Positions 7,872 through 15,317 of a stretch of 38,667 nt of DNA are shown one piece after another. Source of the DNA: an uncultured Spirochaetales bacterium (GTDB lineage Bacteria > Spirochaetota > Spirochaetia > Sphaerochaetales > Sphaerochaetaceae); the NCBI GenBank assembly GCA_949282255.1, contig CASDPA010000019.1, forward strand, positions 1 to 38,667, read 5' to 3'. A program made the translations under genes and the position numbers. The stretch's first letter is position 1. Each line of letters starts with the position of its first letter. The notes beneath the pieces are model-generated. The model was given only the letters and a program-made list of their open reading frames with translations, ran no database searches and was not told the DNA's origin.

Positions 7872-8804
7872 TCAAAACAGATCTAAAGTAAGTTCGTCGG
7901 CACCCGTGCCTCGCGTTGCGCGGACTTTGGGGGACAAAAGCTTTTTAAAATCCTTCTTCCCATCGAACTGCAAAGCTCCAGAAACGATATGTTCAAGCAC
8001 GAACGAATACCCGGACCTGTTAATCATATGAGATGAAACAAGGCGCAGGCTGGAAGACGGATCCACGGAATCAAATATCCTCCACGCAGGCCCTCCATCC
8101 TTTTCCTCGACTAAAAAAACCTTGTCAGAGAGGACTCCGATTGCACGATTGCGTATCACCTGGTGCCACTTTTCCATTTTTGCCGCCGGTCCGAACGGAC
8201 TTATTATCAGTCCGCCGCGTTTCATTATGTCAACCATCTGGGCCTTAAGCTGTTCGTTCGGGGCCTTTGTCGGGAACTGGGAAGAGAAGGCTATCACATT
8301 GCCGCTCTTTTTAAGCATTTCAGCCATCGCCAGGCTGGAGATGCCGACCATCAGCGGGCAGAAGAGCACCAGCTTCTTCTCAAAAGCAAAATCCGCCGCC
8401 TCCGCAGCAAGTTCCACACCGGTTCCGCTCGGGGCCAATGTGCCTAATACAGTAAGTCGAGGCTTCGAAAGCAGAGAGAGGTTTCCTACGGCATAAAGGA
8501 ATGGGACCGGAAACTCAGAGGCTGTGAGGGAGGATGAAAAGAAAACGCTTTTTTCATCGATTATCTCATATGGAGCTCTGATTTTGTCGTACGCGGCCCT
8601 GACACCTCTCCAATGGAAATTTATATCCTCCTCTTTCATGCCCAAAATAGATGATGCCTTATTAGAGAATGCAGGCAATGGGGAATCCAAGTCGAAATTA
8701 GCGCCGAGAGTGCGGAAAAAGCCATATGCCTTCTTATAATCGTAGCCGAAAAGCTCTAAAAGCGTTTCATGTGTCAGGGATGCCTCAATACTTTTCAACC
8801 ACAT
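7872..8804 (-). CDS. Divergent DprA/Smf-like DNA-processing protein
   Basis: DprA proteins bind single-stranded DNA and load RecA during natural transformation. The Rossmann-like DprA core is recognisable from FLYAVGNLSLLSKPRLTVLG, through a SGTGVELAAEAADFA helix, a strand-turn GNVIAF in place of the usual G..TIAVLG, GGLIISPFGP in place of G.LLSE.P, and VIRNRAIGVLSDKVFLVE in place of F..RNRIIAGLS. The canonical VGTR is LGTL, so the nucleotide or ssDNA surface has changed. The 310-residue protein has N- and C-terminal extensions I cannot name. It overlaps the upstream dehydrogenase gene by 20 bases, implying coupled translation. ATG 8804 has AGGAGG only one base away. A TTG two codons later (8798) has the ideal 7-base spacing and may be the real start. 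Confidence 0.7.
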   Translation of the reverse strand: MWLKSIEASLTHETLLELFGYDYKKAYGFFRTLGANFDLDSPLPAFSNKASSILGMKEEDINFHWRGVRAAYDKIRAPYEIIDEKSVFFSSSLTASEFPVPFLYAVGNLSLLSKPRLTVLGTLAPSGTGVELAAEAADFAFEKKLVLFCPLMVGISSLAMAEMLKKSGNVIAFSSQFPTKAPNEQLKAQMVDIMKRGGLIISPFGPAAKMEKWHQVIRNRAIGVLSDKVFLVEEKDGGPAWRIFDSVDPSSSLRLVSSHMINRSGYSFVLEHIVSGALQFDGKKDFKKLLSPKVRATRGTGADELTLDLF

Positions 8805-9687
8805 GCCTCCTGGCTTCCAAAAGGATTGAAGAGAAATCCACGAAAGGTGTGGCTATGCCATGCTTCTTGCCCAGTCGGGAAACGGCACCGGCAAAATATC
8901 TGTTTTCCGTCTCCCTCATGGCCTGCACATCCTGAAGCATGCTGGTTTTCCCGTGGTCGGTAAGAGCCCCTACCCGTCTTATCATTTCCTCGATATCATC
9001 CTGGGTAATACATATTCCCTCGGTCTTGGCAACCATCTGCACCTCTTTTGCCACCAGGCGCACAGCTCTAACAAAGGATGTATTATCACACATGGCGCAA
9101 TAATCGGCATCAAGGATCGCAGAAAGCGTGTTATAGCAGGTATTGAGCATGAATTTCCACCACTTTTCATGCATGATATCTTTTGGAACAACAAACCGCT
9201 GCCCCGCCTCTTCAAAAAGTTTTGTAATTTTTTCCATCCTGCTGGTCGCAGAATTATCCTTTTCTCCGAAAATTATGGTGCCGCTGTTTGAGAAACAGAC
9301 AGTCTCAACACCCAAATGGTTGCTTGAGAGATCTGTAATGAACGCATAAAGCACCTTTTCAGATCCGAATCTCTCACAAAGGATCCTCTCGGCATCTATT
9401 CCGTTCAAAAGAGAGATTATGGTTGTATCAGCCCCTACAAAAGGAGCAATATCGTCAAGGATATCCTCAAGCTGGAAGTTCTTGACTGCAATAATCAGCA
9501 AATCGGCCTTGTCCGCCTCATCGGGGGACAATACCTTGAAATCAATTCTCTCACCGTTTAAAAAAATACCATGCTCGTATTTATCTTTTCTCTCTCCTTT
9601 TGCAATCAAAGCAAAATCCGAGACACAATTCAATTTGGCAGCTACTACGACGCCTACTGCGCCGGCACCTATAAGTCTTACCTTCAT
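8785..9687 (-). CDS. Ketopantoate reductase (ApbA/PanE) family protein
   Basis: NADPH-dependent reduction of 2-dehydropantoate to pantoate is the family's classic reaction; many members reduce other 2-keto acids. The N-terminal Rossmann motif is GAGAVG at residues 7-12. LLIIAVKNFQLED and ISLLNGIDAE follow, and the catalytic-domain Lys/Asn pattern is in KWWKFMLNTCYNTLSAIL near residue 180. About 300 residues, as usual. The start is taken at ATG 9687, which begins MKVRLIGAGAVG; a longer frame (to 9723) has no support and neither start has a good ribosome site. No other pantothenate gene is nearby, so I do not assign panE. The gene heads the dprA-alaS run. Confidence 0.82.
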   Translation of the reverse strand: MKVRLIGAGAVGVVVAAKLNCVSDFALIAKGERKDKYEHGIFLNGERIDFKVLSPDEADKADLLIIAVKNFQLEDILDDIAPFVGADTTIISLLNGIDAERILCERFGSEKVLYAFITDLSSNHLGVETVCFSNSGTIIFGEKDNSATSRMEKITKLFEEAGQRFVVPKDIMHEKWWKFMLNTCYNTLSAILDADYCAMCDNTSFVRAVRLVAKEVQMVAKTEGICITQDDIEEMIRRVGALTDHGKTSMLQDVQAMRETENRYFAGAVSRLGKKHGIATPFVDFSSILLEARRHVVEKY

Positions 9688-10059
9688 AAGAAGGATTTTA
9701 TTCTTTGACCCGATCATAATCAAGAATCGGATATTTGTTTTTTATATTTGACAACTACAACTTCGTATCTATATTTTCCTTACAAATGTCAAAATTCCAA
9801 TTTCTTTTCTTTATCAACAGAAATCAAACAAAAATATGGTCTGCAGGTAAGATATGAAAGCATAAAACAACATATTGTCTTAACAATAAAAATCCTACCG
9901 ATAAAAAAAACACACAATAAATCTCACTAAACCAACCACATTAAAAATGCTTTTTTTAGCGGGAGAGGGGGTAGAATCAATTTACTTTATGCCAATGGGA
10001 AAAGTCCATATATCATCAATAACGGAAAAATCCATAACATAAAGCAAAGTGGATTATGC
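9688..10059. other. AT-rich intergenic region between the core block and the large operon
   Basis: About 370 bases with no convincing gene. On the plus strand there is a promoter-like TTGACA (9748-9753), a 16-base spacer and TATATT (9770-9775), but nothing but a weak 60-codon frame of biased composition lies downstream. A modest hairpin (TGGATT 10050-10055 with AATCCA 10068-10073) overlaps the stop codon of the last operon gene and may act as its weak terminator. It marks a shift from GC-richer to GC-poorer sequence. Confidence 0.5.
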
Positions 10060-11211
10060 CTAGAAACAATCCACGATATGAACTTTCATCGGGGTTTCAG
10101 GCAGTTTTATTGCATTTTCTTCTCCGACAGCAACAGGATATTCCAACCGCAGTCCTCCCACTCCAGGAACATATAAATGAGCACCCATGGCGAACGTCAT
10201 TCCCATCCTGAATACATTCTTATTATCAAGATTAAGGGTAGGACCCGTACGAGCACATACTCCTATTCCATGTCCAAATCGCGGAAGACTATATTCGGAA
10301 AGGCCGTATTTCTCATAGACGTTCATACCTTTCTTTACAACATCGCATATCCTTACACCGGGATGTATGGCGCAGAACACGGTATCCACTACTTCTTCCC
10401 AACAGTCTATCAGCTTACGCTGTTCCATATTGGGTTTACCTAAAAACACAGGAATGCTGAAATCGCAAAGATAGAGATTCCAGCTTGGATGAAAATCTGC
10501 TATAACGAACTCATTTAGTTGCAATCGCCTATCGGTAGATATCTGTGTAACACCTTTATAAAAAGCTGTTCGAGGTCCTGATCCGACTTCCGTACCTGCC
10601 GTAACCGACCAAGCCCAATAGCTTCCTTTGTCTCTTATCGCTTTTTCGATGATGCCGGCGACCTGATTTTCGGTCAATCCCGGTCTAATCTCAGATAACA
10701 TGACATTAAATCCATGATCGGCAATATGGCAGACATGCCTCATCCGCTCAAGTTCTTCTTCACCTTTTATTATCAATAGATCATCGAGATACTGTACTCC
10801 ATTCTCGAACTCATATTCCGAATACTTCATTAATTCAAGATATTCGGATGCGGTCAGTATGCCGGGCGCCGGTTGAGCATTACCTTTAATCGATAAATCC
10901 AGTGCAATTCTCCCTTTTCCGATCCCATACTCCTTTAGCCTCGAAAAAACCTTTTCGAACAGATCATCAAAAAAGTACTCAACAATATCCATTGTCGCAC
11001 CTTCGGATCTCACTCGATTTACATCATTTGCCCAGTAAAACAAACAGAAATCATTTTTGTCTGTTATAAGAGCAACTCCACGCCATGGCATAAAGACTCC
11101 ACACAGATAATGCAAACCTGCCTGTCTTGTAACAAGATACGCTCTTATGCCAGCATTTCTAAGATTTTTAGAAAGAAGCTCTCTACGCGTTTGATAATCA
11201 ATCTCTTTCAC
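10060..11211 (-). CDS. M24 family (creatinase/prolidase-like) hydrolase with one metal-ligand Glu replaced
   Basis: A two-domain 'pita-bread' protein of 383 residues: an N-terminal creatinase-type domain (about 1-140) and a C-terminal M24 domain. The Asp pair is D239 and D250 with normal 11-residue spacing (IADF...LCDF), and the His is H314 in FGHGIG. At residue 343, where Xaa-Pro peptidases have the first metal-binding Glu (FTxEPG), this protein has Gly (FAMGAH). The last Glu (RLE, E357) is kept. Loss of a ligand suggests a mononuclear or metal-free enzyme, as in creatinase, so C-N hydrolysis of a small molecule is as likely as peptidase action. It is the last gene of the operon. GTG 11211 overlaps the kinase stop by four bases (GTGA), with GGGGAGG four bases upstream of the start. 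Confidence 0.8.
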   Translation of the reverse strand: MKEIDYQTRRELLSKNLRNAGIRAYLVTRQAGLHYLCGVFMPWRGVALITDKNDFCLFYWANDVNRVRSEGATMDIVEYFFDDLFEKVFSRLKEYGIGKGRIALDLSIKGNAQPAPGILTASEYLELMKYSEYEFENGVQYLDDLLIIKGEEELERMRHVCHIADHGFNVMLSEIRPGLTENQVAGIIEKAIRDKGSYWAWSVTAGTEVGSGPRTAFYKGVTQISTDRRLQLNEFVIADFHPSWNLYLCDFSIPVFLGKPNMEQRKLIDCWEEVVDTVFCAIHPGVRICDVVKKGMNVYEKYGLSEYSLPRFGHGIGVCARTGPTLNLDNKNVFRMGMTFAMGAHLYVPGVGGLRLEYPVAVGEENAIKLPETPMKVHIVDCF

Positions 11212-12719
11212 AGAACCTCCCCATCATGATCCATGACAACCATGAAAATGAGATCTTGAATGCTAATATTATGAATGGACCAAATTCCATTTCCCGTCTT
11301 CCACAAGGCTCTTGAAGTATCATGAAACTTTAAAGCTTTAAGAAAATCTTCCCCGACGGCAACCCCCTCGTCGAAAGAATAGCCATCAACGATTCCTCCC
11401 GCCAAGCAATCACACCCGAGAGCCGAGGCCTCGGAATCAAAATCACCTCCGGGGCCATCCGTTCCATCCGTATCGACAGATACGCTCACAATCCTCTTAT
11501 TTCCTCTAAGGATTTTTGCTGCTCCTAATGCAAATTCCTGATTTCTTCCACCTATACCCTTATAGCCATTCACTGCAACTACCATCTCTCCTGTCAAAAG
11601 AAACAAGCAAGGTGGTTTGAAAGGTTCATGTTCACTATCGGTATTTATTGCGATTCTGCTTATAAGTTCTCCAGTGGTCAAAGCATCAACAAAAGTCCTA
11701 CGCATCAGAAAATGGGGCTCATATCCAATCTTTCTTGAATAATTCATGATTGCGTTGATGAAGTTATACTTCTGCGGCATAAGACCAAATATCCTATTAT
11801 CATATTTATCAAATTCCGCCGGAGTTAAAACACCGTTCTCTTTAGGCGCATTCTCAAGATAATGACGAATCGACTCACTTACAGATTCCCATACCCCATG
11901 ATTTTTAAGAACATCAATTGCCATCTCCGGTGTGCTTATGTCCGGAAGCGAATGCAACCAGAAATTATTGTGGATATATCCATGATAACCACCCTTATTA
12001 AAAGCATTCGGTTCCCCAATATCGATCGGAAAAAGATGGATTAGCTTCGCTTTTGATAAAAGCCTTGTGATTCTTCCTCCCTTTAGTTGGTCAAGTTGAT
12101 TCCTGACTATGTTAAGGTATGGTGTAGTAACTCCTCTTTCTATCTGAAGCTTCTGGGTAATATCCGCAACATCTTCTATATCCAATCCCGGCCAAGGATA
12201 AGTCATCATGGAAGATGCACCATTCCCTATTATAATAAAGACAATATCCCTTGGTGTTAGATCGGATTCGGTTATATGTTTTTTCAGAATCCGGCTTGAT
12301 TCCACACAGCAAGACTCGGGAACAGGATGAGAAGCATAACATACATCGATTCTTTTAAGAGAATGTGCATCTTGATGTTTGATCAAAATCAATCCTCCCG
12401 TAAGATAATCACCTAATATATCCTCTAAAGCCTGGGCTATACGCTGAATCCCTTTTCCTGCACCAAATACAAAAATCCTATCTATATCGGTATCTAGATT
12501 ATATTCATCAATACCTTTTCTAGGCGAATCATTAAAAGTGAAATCATCATTTCCGATAAGAAGTTTGGCACCGTCTCTCCGTACAACCTGTCCGGTATTA
12601 ACATAAGGATCCGCAGCCCGTAATCCTTCTTCTAGGATATCAAGAGCAATTCTCCTTCCTTCTTTATTACCATGAGATACAAGTCTGTCAGTATTAATAA
12701 TTCTCAAGGGTGTCCTCAC
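11208..12719 (-). CDS. Glycerate 2-kinase (DUF4147/MOFRL family)
   Basis: The family phosphorylates D-glycerate (or hydroxypyruvate-related acids) to 2-phosphoglycerate using ATP. Family blocks visible in order: VFGAGKGIQRIAQALE near 85, SHPVPES, the nucleotide loop IIIGNGASSMM near 160 (usually SGGGSAL), NQLDQLKGGRI near 210 (usually KHLS.IKGGRLA), then the MOFRL domain with GGRNQEFALGAA and VDTDGTDGPGGDF near residue 420. The 503 residues are somewhat longer than typical. Several loops deviate, so the acceptor may not be glycerate itself. It starts four bases after the second enolase-like gene. GTG 12719 lacks a clear ribosome site; TTG 12707 sits six bases behind GAGG and is an alternative start. 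Confidence 0.85.
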   Translation of the reverse strand: MRTPLRIINTDRLVSHGNKEGRRIALDILEEGLRAADPYVNTGQVVRRDGAKLLIGNDDFTFNDSPRKGIDEYNLDTDIDRIFVFGAGKGIQRIAQALEDILGDYLTGGLILIKHQDAHSLKRIDVCYASHPVPESCCVESSRILKKHITESDLTPRDIVFIIIGNGASSMMTYPWPGLDIEDVADITQKLQIERGVTTPYLNIVRNQLDQLKGGRITRLLSKAKLIHLFPIDIGEPNAFNKGGYHGYIHNNFWLHSLPDISTPEMAIDVLKNHGVWESVSESIRHYLENAPKENGVLTPAEFDKYDNRIFGLMPQKYNFINAIMNYSRKIGYEPHFLMRRTFVDALTTGELISRIAINTDSEHEPFKPPCLFLLTGEMVVAVNGYKGIGGRNQEFALGAAKILRGNKRIVSVSVDTDGTDGPGGDFDSEASALGCDCLAGGIVDGYSFDEGVAVGEDFLKALKFHDTSRALWKTGNGIWSIHNISIQDLIFMVVMDHDGEVL

Positions 12720-12723
12720 TTTT

Positions 12724-14004
12724 TCATTCTGCTGTGCTGTATTTGAATTTATGGCCTTTTATTCCATATCTTCCCGAAAATCTAGCGCGGTGCCCGAGTT
12801 CTGATTCTATCTGAAGTAATCGATTCCCTGAATAGCACATACCATATTCATGAGCACTACCAGCATTTAATCCAACTGCATAATCACACGCATTGATTCC
12901 TTCTCCGCGTTCGCCACACAATACGATGCCAAAACCTTTTTCAACAGCATATAGTGATAATGCCATCATTTCTGACGTGGTTCCTATCTGACCTGCCGCA
13001 ATACGAACCGCATTGCCTGCTCCTTTTCCAATTGCCATTTCAAGACGCTTTATATCTCCTGCAACAAGATCATCGCATGTAATCTGTATATCCGTTCGTT
13101 TTGTAATTTCGGCAAAGCCATCAAAATCATCTTCTTCCAACGGATCCTCCACGATAACAAACGGGTATTCATTAATCATGGAAACTATCATCTCAATCTG
13201 CTCTCTCCTACTCCGCTCACCAGGAGCGAACAATCCTGAATAGACCTGCCTTTCCCGATTGTAAAAACAAGTTGCTGCAAAATCCGCTTGTATACCAACC
13301 TTTCCCAAATATCCTGATCGACTTATGGCAGATGTCATAAGATCCCATAGCACGCTATCCTCTGCAACCTTTCCTTTTGGAATAGCCATACCTGCTATAG
13401 GTTGCATCTTTATAGACAGCTTCTCTATCATAATATCATACCAGTTCATATAGACTTTCCAAAGAGCCTCGGAAGCTTCTGAATATGTCTTAAAACCATA
13501 TGCTACGAAACAATACGTTGGCTTATACCCGCAAGCGACAGTGTTTCCATATCTATTTGAACCACTTGCTGCAAGTGCGGCCGGAACAGGAAGTGTAATC
13601 GCCCTTACTCCTCCTAAATGTTTATATACAGGCAAACCCAAAGATGCCGCGCCTGCAAAAAGAATCGCTTCTGATATAGCCGCCACAGCATTTTTACCTA
13701 GATTGTCTTTACCACATGATAAAATGGCCTCATCACAAACAAGTTGTCTTGAAGCATCCATTCCTATAAGAATAGGCGCAACATGTTTCCTTATCTCTTC
13801 CACTGCAACGGAAACACCCATACCGATATCATCGATGCCACAAGGCAAAGCGTTTCCTTCATGATTACCCACAGATAGACCTTTGGAAATAATAGTATTA
13901 CCATATGCTCCATTCTGAGTCTCAACGACAACCTGGATAGCCGGTTGCATTCTATCGGAAAAAACCTTATATGCGCTTACTGATGTGATTGCTGATGATT
14001 TCAT
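12724..14004 (-). CDS. Enolase paralogue 2, catalytic lysine lost (probable partner subunit)
   Basis: Full-length enolase fold (426 residues; enolase is about 430): N-terminal capping domain with GLSVGNHEG in place of GASTGxHE, then the barrel. The three Mg-binding carboxylates are kept: D241 (QADFAATCFY), E286 (IVEDPLEEDDFDGF) and D311 (CDDLVAGD). The rest of the enolase site is gone. The general base Lys of KVNQIG is A336 (RIAAGQIG), the Glu of EFMI is Thr in PTYCF, GDEGG is GMAIPKG, SHRSGETED is CGERGEG, and the IKTG lysine is replaced in GSAHEYG. It closely parallels the neighbouring paralogue, and the two are translationally coupled (ATGA overlap). I infer a structural or regulatory partner, or an enzyme with different chemistry. 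It is not the housekeeping enolase. Confidence 0.85.
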   Translation of the reverse strand: MKSSAITSVSAYKVFSDRMQPAIQVVVETQNGAYGNTIISKGLSVGNHEGNALPCGIDDIGMGVSVAVEEIRKHVAPILIGMDASRQLVCDEAILSCGKDNLGKNAVAAISEAILFAGAASLGLPVYKHLGGVRAITLPVPAALAASGSNRYGNTVACGYKPTYCFVAYGFKTYSEASEALWKVYMNWYDIMIEKLSIKMQPIAGMAIPKGKVAEDSVLWDLMTSAISRSGYLGKVGIQADFAATCFYNRERQVYSGLFAPGERSRREQIEMIVSMINEYPFVIVEDPLEEDDFDGFAEITKRTDIQITCDDLVAGDIKRLEMAIGKGAGNAVRIAAGQIGTTSEMMALSLYAVEKGFGIVLCGERGEGINACDYAVGLNAGSAHEYGMCYSGNRLLQIESELGHRARFSGRYGIKGHKFKYSTAE

Positions 14005-15317
14005 ATTTCTGAATCCTTCTGAAATTTTCTTCCTTTTAAGCCTTCTGTACCTGCGTATCTTGCCAAAGAGCCTAATTCCCTTTCAATCTCTAGAAACCTA
14101 GTACCAGGGGTTCCTAAAGAGGATTCCCTTATACTACCAGCATTTATACCAACACTATAATCACATATCTCAACTCCTTCACCACGGCTAGAACAAGGCA
14201 TGACCGCATATCCATTCTCATATGCAAATTGAATCATCTCTAATGATTCGCTTATTGATCCGATTTGATTCACTTTGAGAAGGACGGTATTTCCAGAACC
14301 TAAACGTATTCCATGAGCAACCCTTTCTATATTCGTAGTGAAAAGATCATCTCCGACAATCTGAATTCCGGATTTTTCAGTAATAATAGCAAAACCTTCA
14401 AAATCCTCCTCATTTAACGGATCTTCGATTATTACGAAAGGATATTCCTTAATAAGATTGAGAATACAATCGATCTGCTGATCCCTGGTACGTATCTCAG
14501 AATTGAAAAGACCTTGATAGATGCCTTTTTCCCCATCATAGTAACAATCTGCGGCAAGATCGGCTTGAAGACCTATCCTTCCATCGTATCCGGTTTTACA
14601 TATAAGCTCAGTAAGCATGTCTAGTAAAACAAAATCATTATCGACTATGCCACGAGGAATGCTGAAAAACCCACAACAGGTATAAAATGGCGATGGCTCC
14701 TGGGATCTAAGTCCATAGAGGGAATTCATCTTTTCCTCCCATTTTGTGAATACTTCGAAAAGTGCATGCGACGCCTCTGTAAAACTATCGAAACCATGCC
14801 CAATAAGCGAATAAGTAGGCTTACTTCCACTTTTCTTTCCATCGCAATACCGAATTCCACCGCTGATACATCCATAAGAAGCACAAGGGAGAGTATAAGC
14901 CCTTTCGCCTCCGATATGCCTATAAAGTGGAATACCAAGAGAAGCCGCTCCGGCTTTGAGCACTGCTGCCGATACAGCAGCTACAGCATTACCACCCAAA
15001 CGCTCCTTTGCACCTTCCCCTCCAATATTCAAGATAGTATGGTCGACTTCAAACTGGCTGGCCGCATCCATTCCTATTATCGCAGGTGCTATAGTCTCCG
15101 TTATGTTTTGAACAGCATAATGAACACCCCTACCTCTCCATTTAGAACCTCCATCAAACCGAAAAGGTACTTCGTGTGTTCCAATAGATAGTCCTGAAAC
15201 TACCTGAGCTGTTCCAGAAGCTCCGTTTTCTGTGACAACAGTTGCCTCTATGGCAGGTTCTCCTCTCCCGGAAAACACCTGCCTGGCATATACATTTTTG
15301 ATCAATGTCCCATTCAT
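14001..15317 (-). CDS. Enolase paralogue 1, catalytic lysine and Mg ligands kept, other active-site residues changed
   Basis: 438 residues with the complete enolase fold. Kept: SGLSIGTHE loop, GGNAVAAVSAAV (for GANAILGVS), Mg ligands D253 (QADLAADCYY), E298 (IIEDPLNEEDFEGF) and D323 (GDDLFTTN), and the proton-abstracting lysine K348 in LLKVNQIGSISES. Changed: the Glu of EFMI is Thr (KPTYSLI), the GDEGG Glu region reads GFFSIPRG, SHRSGETED is SSRGEGVE, and IKTG is IRES. The phosphate-binding Arg-Ser and the His are therefore not in place, and 2-phosphoglycerate is unlikely to be the substrate as such. The retained base and metal site predict an enolisation or beta-elimination on a carboxylate. 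Overlaps the permease stop and the next paralogue's start by four bases each. AAGGAGA is 10 bases from the start. Confidence 0.86.
   Translation of the reverse strand: MNGTLIKNVYARQVFSGRGEPAIEATVVTENGASGTAQVVSGLSIGTHEVPFRFDGGSKWRGRGVHYAVQNITETIAPAIIGMDAASQFEVDHTILNIGGEGAKERLGGNAVAAVSAAVLKAGAASLGIPLYRHIGGERAYTLPCASYGCISGGIRYCDGKKSGSKPTYSLIGHGFDSFTEASHALFEVFTKWEEKMNSLYGLRSQEPSPFYTCCGFFSIPRGIVDNDFVLLDMLTELICKTGYDGRIGLQADLAADCYYDGEKGIYQGLFNSEIRTRDQQIDCILNLIKEYPFVIIEDPLNEEDFEGFAIITEKSGIQIVGDDLFTTNIERVAHGIRLGSGNTVLLKVNQIGSISESLEMIQFAYENGYAVMPCSSRGEGVEICDYSVGINAGSIRESSLGTPGTRFLEIERELGSLARYAGTEGLKGRKFQKDSEI

Noticed and set aside
8785-9687. panE proper (pantothenate biosynthesis)
   Set aside because: The family match is good, but no other pantothenate gene is adjacent and paralogues with other substrates are common, so no symbol was given.
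9748-9930. 60-codon plus-strand open frame
   Set aside because: TTG start, no ribosome site, composition set by AT-rich sequence and no domain pattern. Kept only as a possible RNA promoter.
12724-15317. Housekeeping enolase (eno) duplicated in tandem
   Set aside because: The phosphate-binding and acid residues of enolase are missing in both, and the lysine in one; a glycolytic role is not supported.
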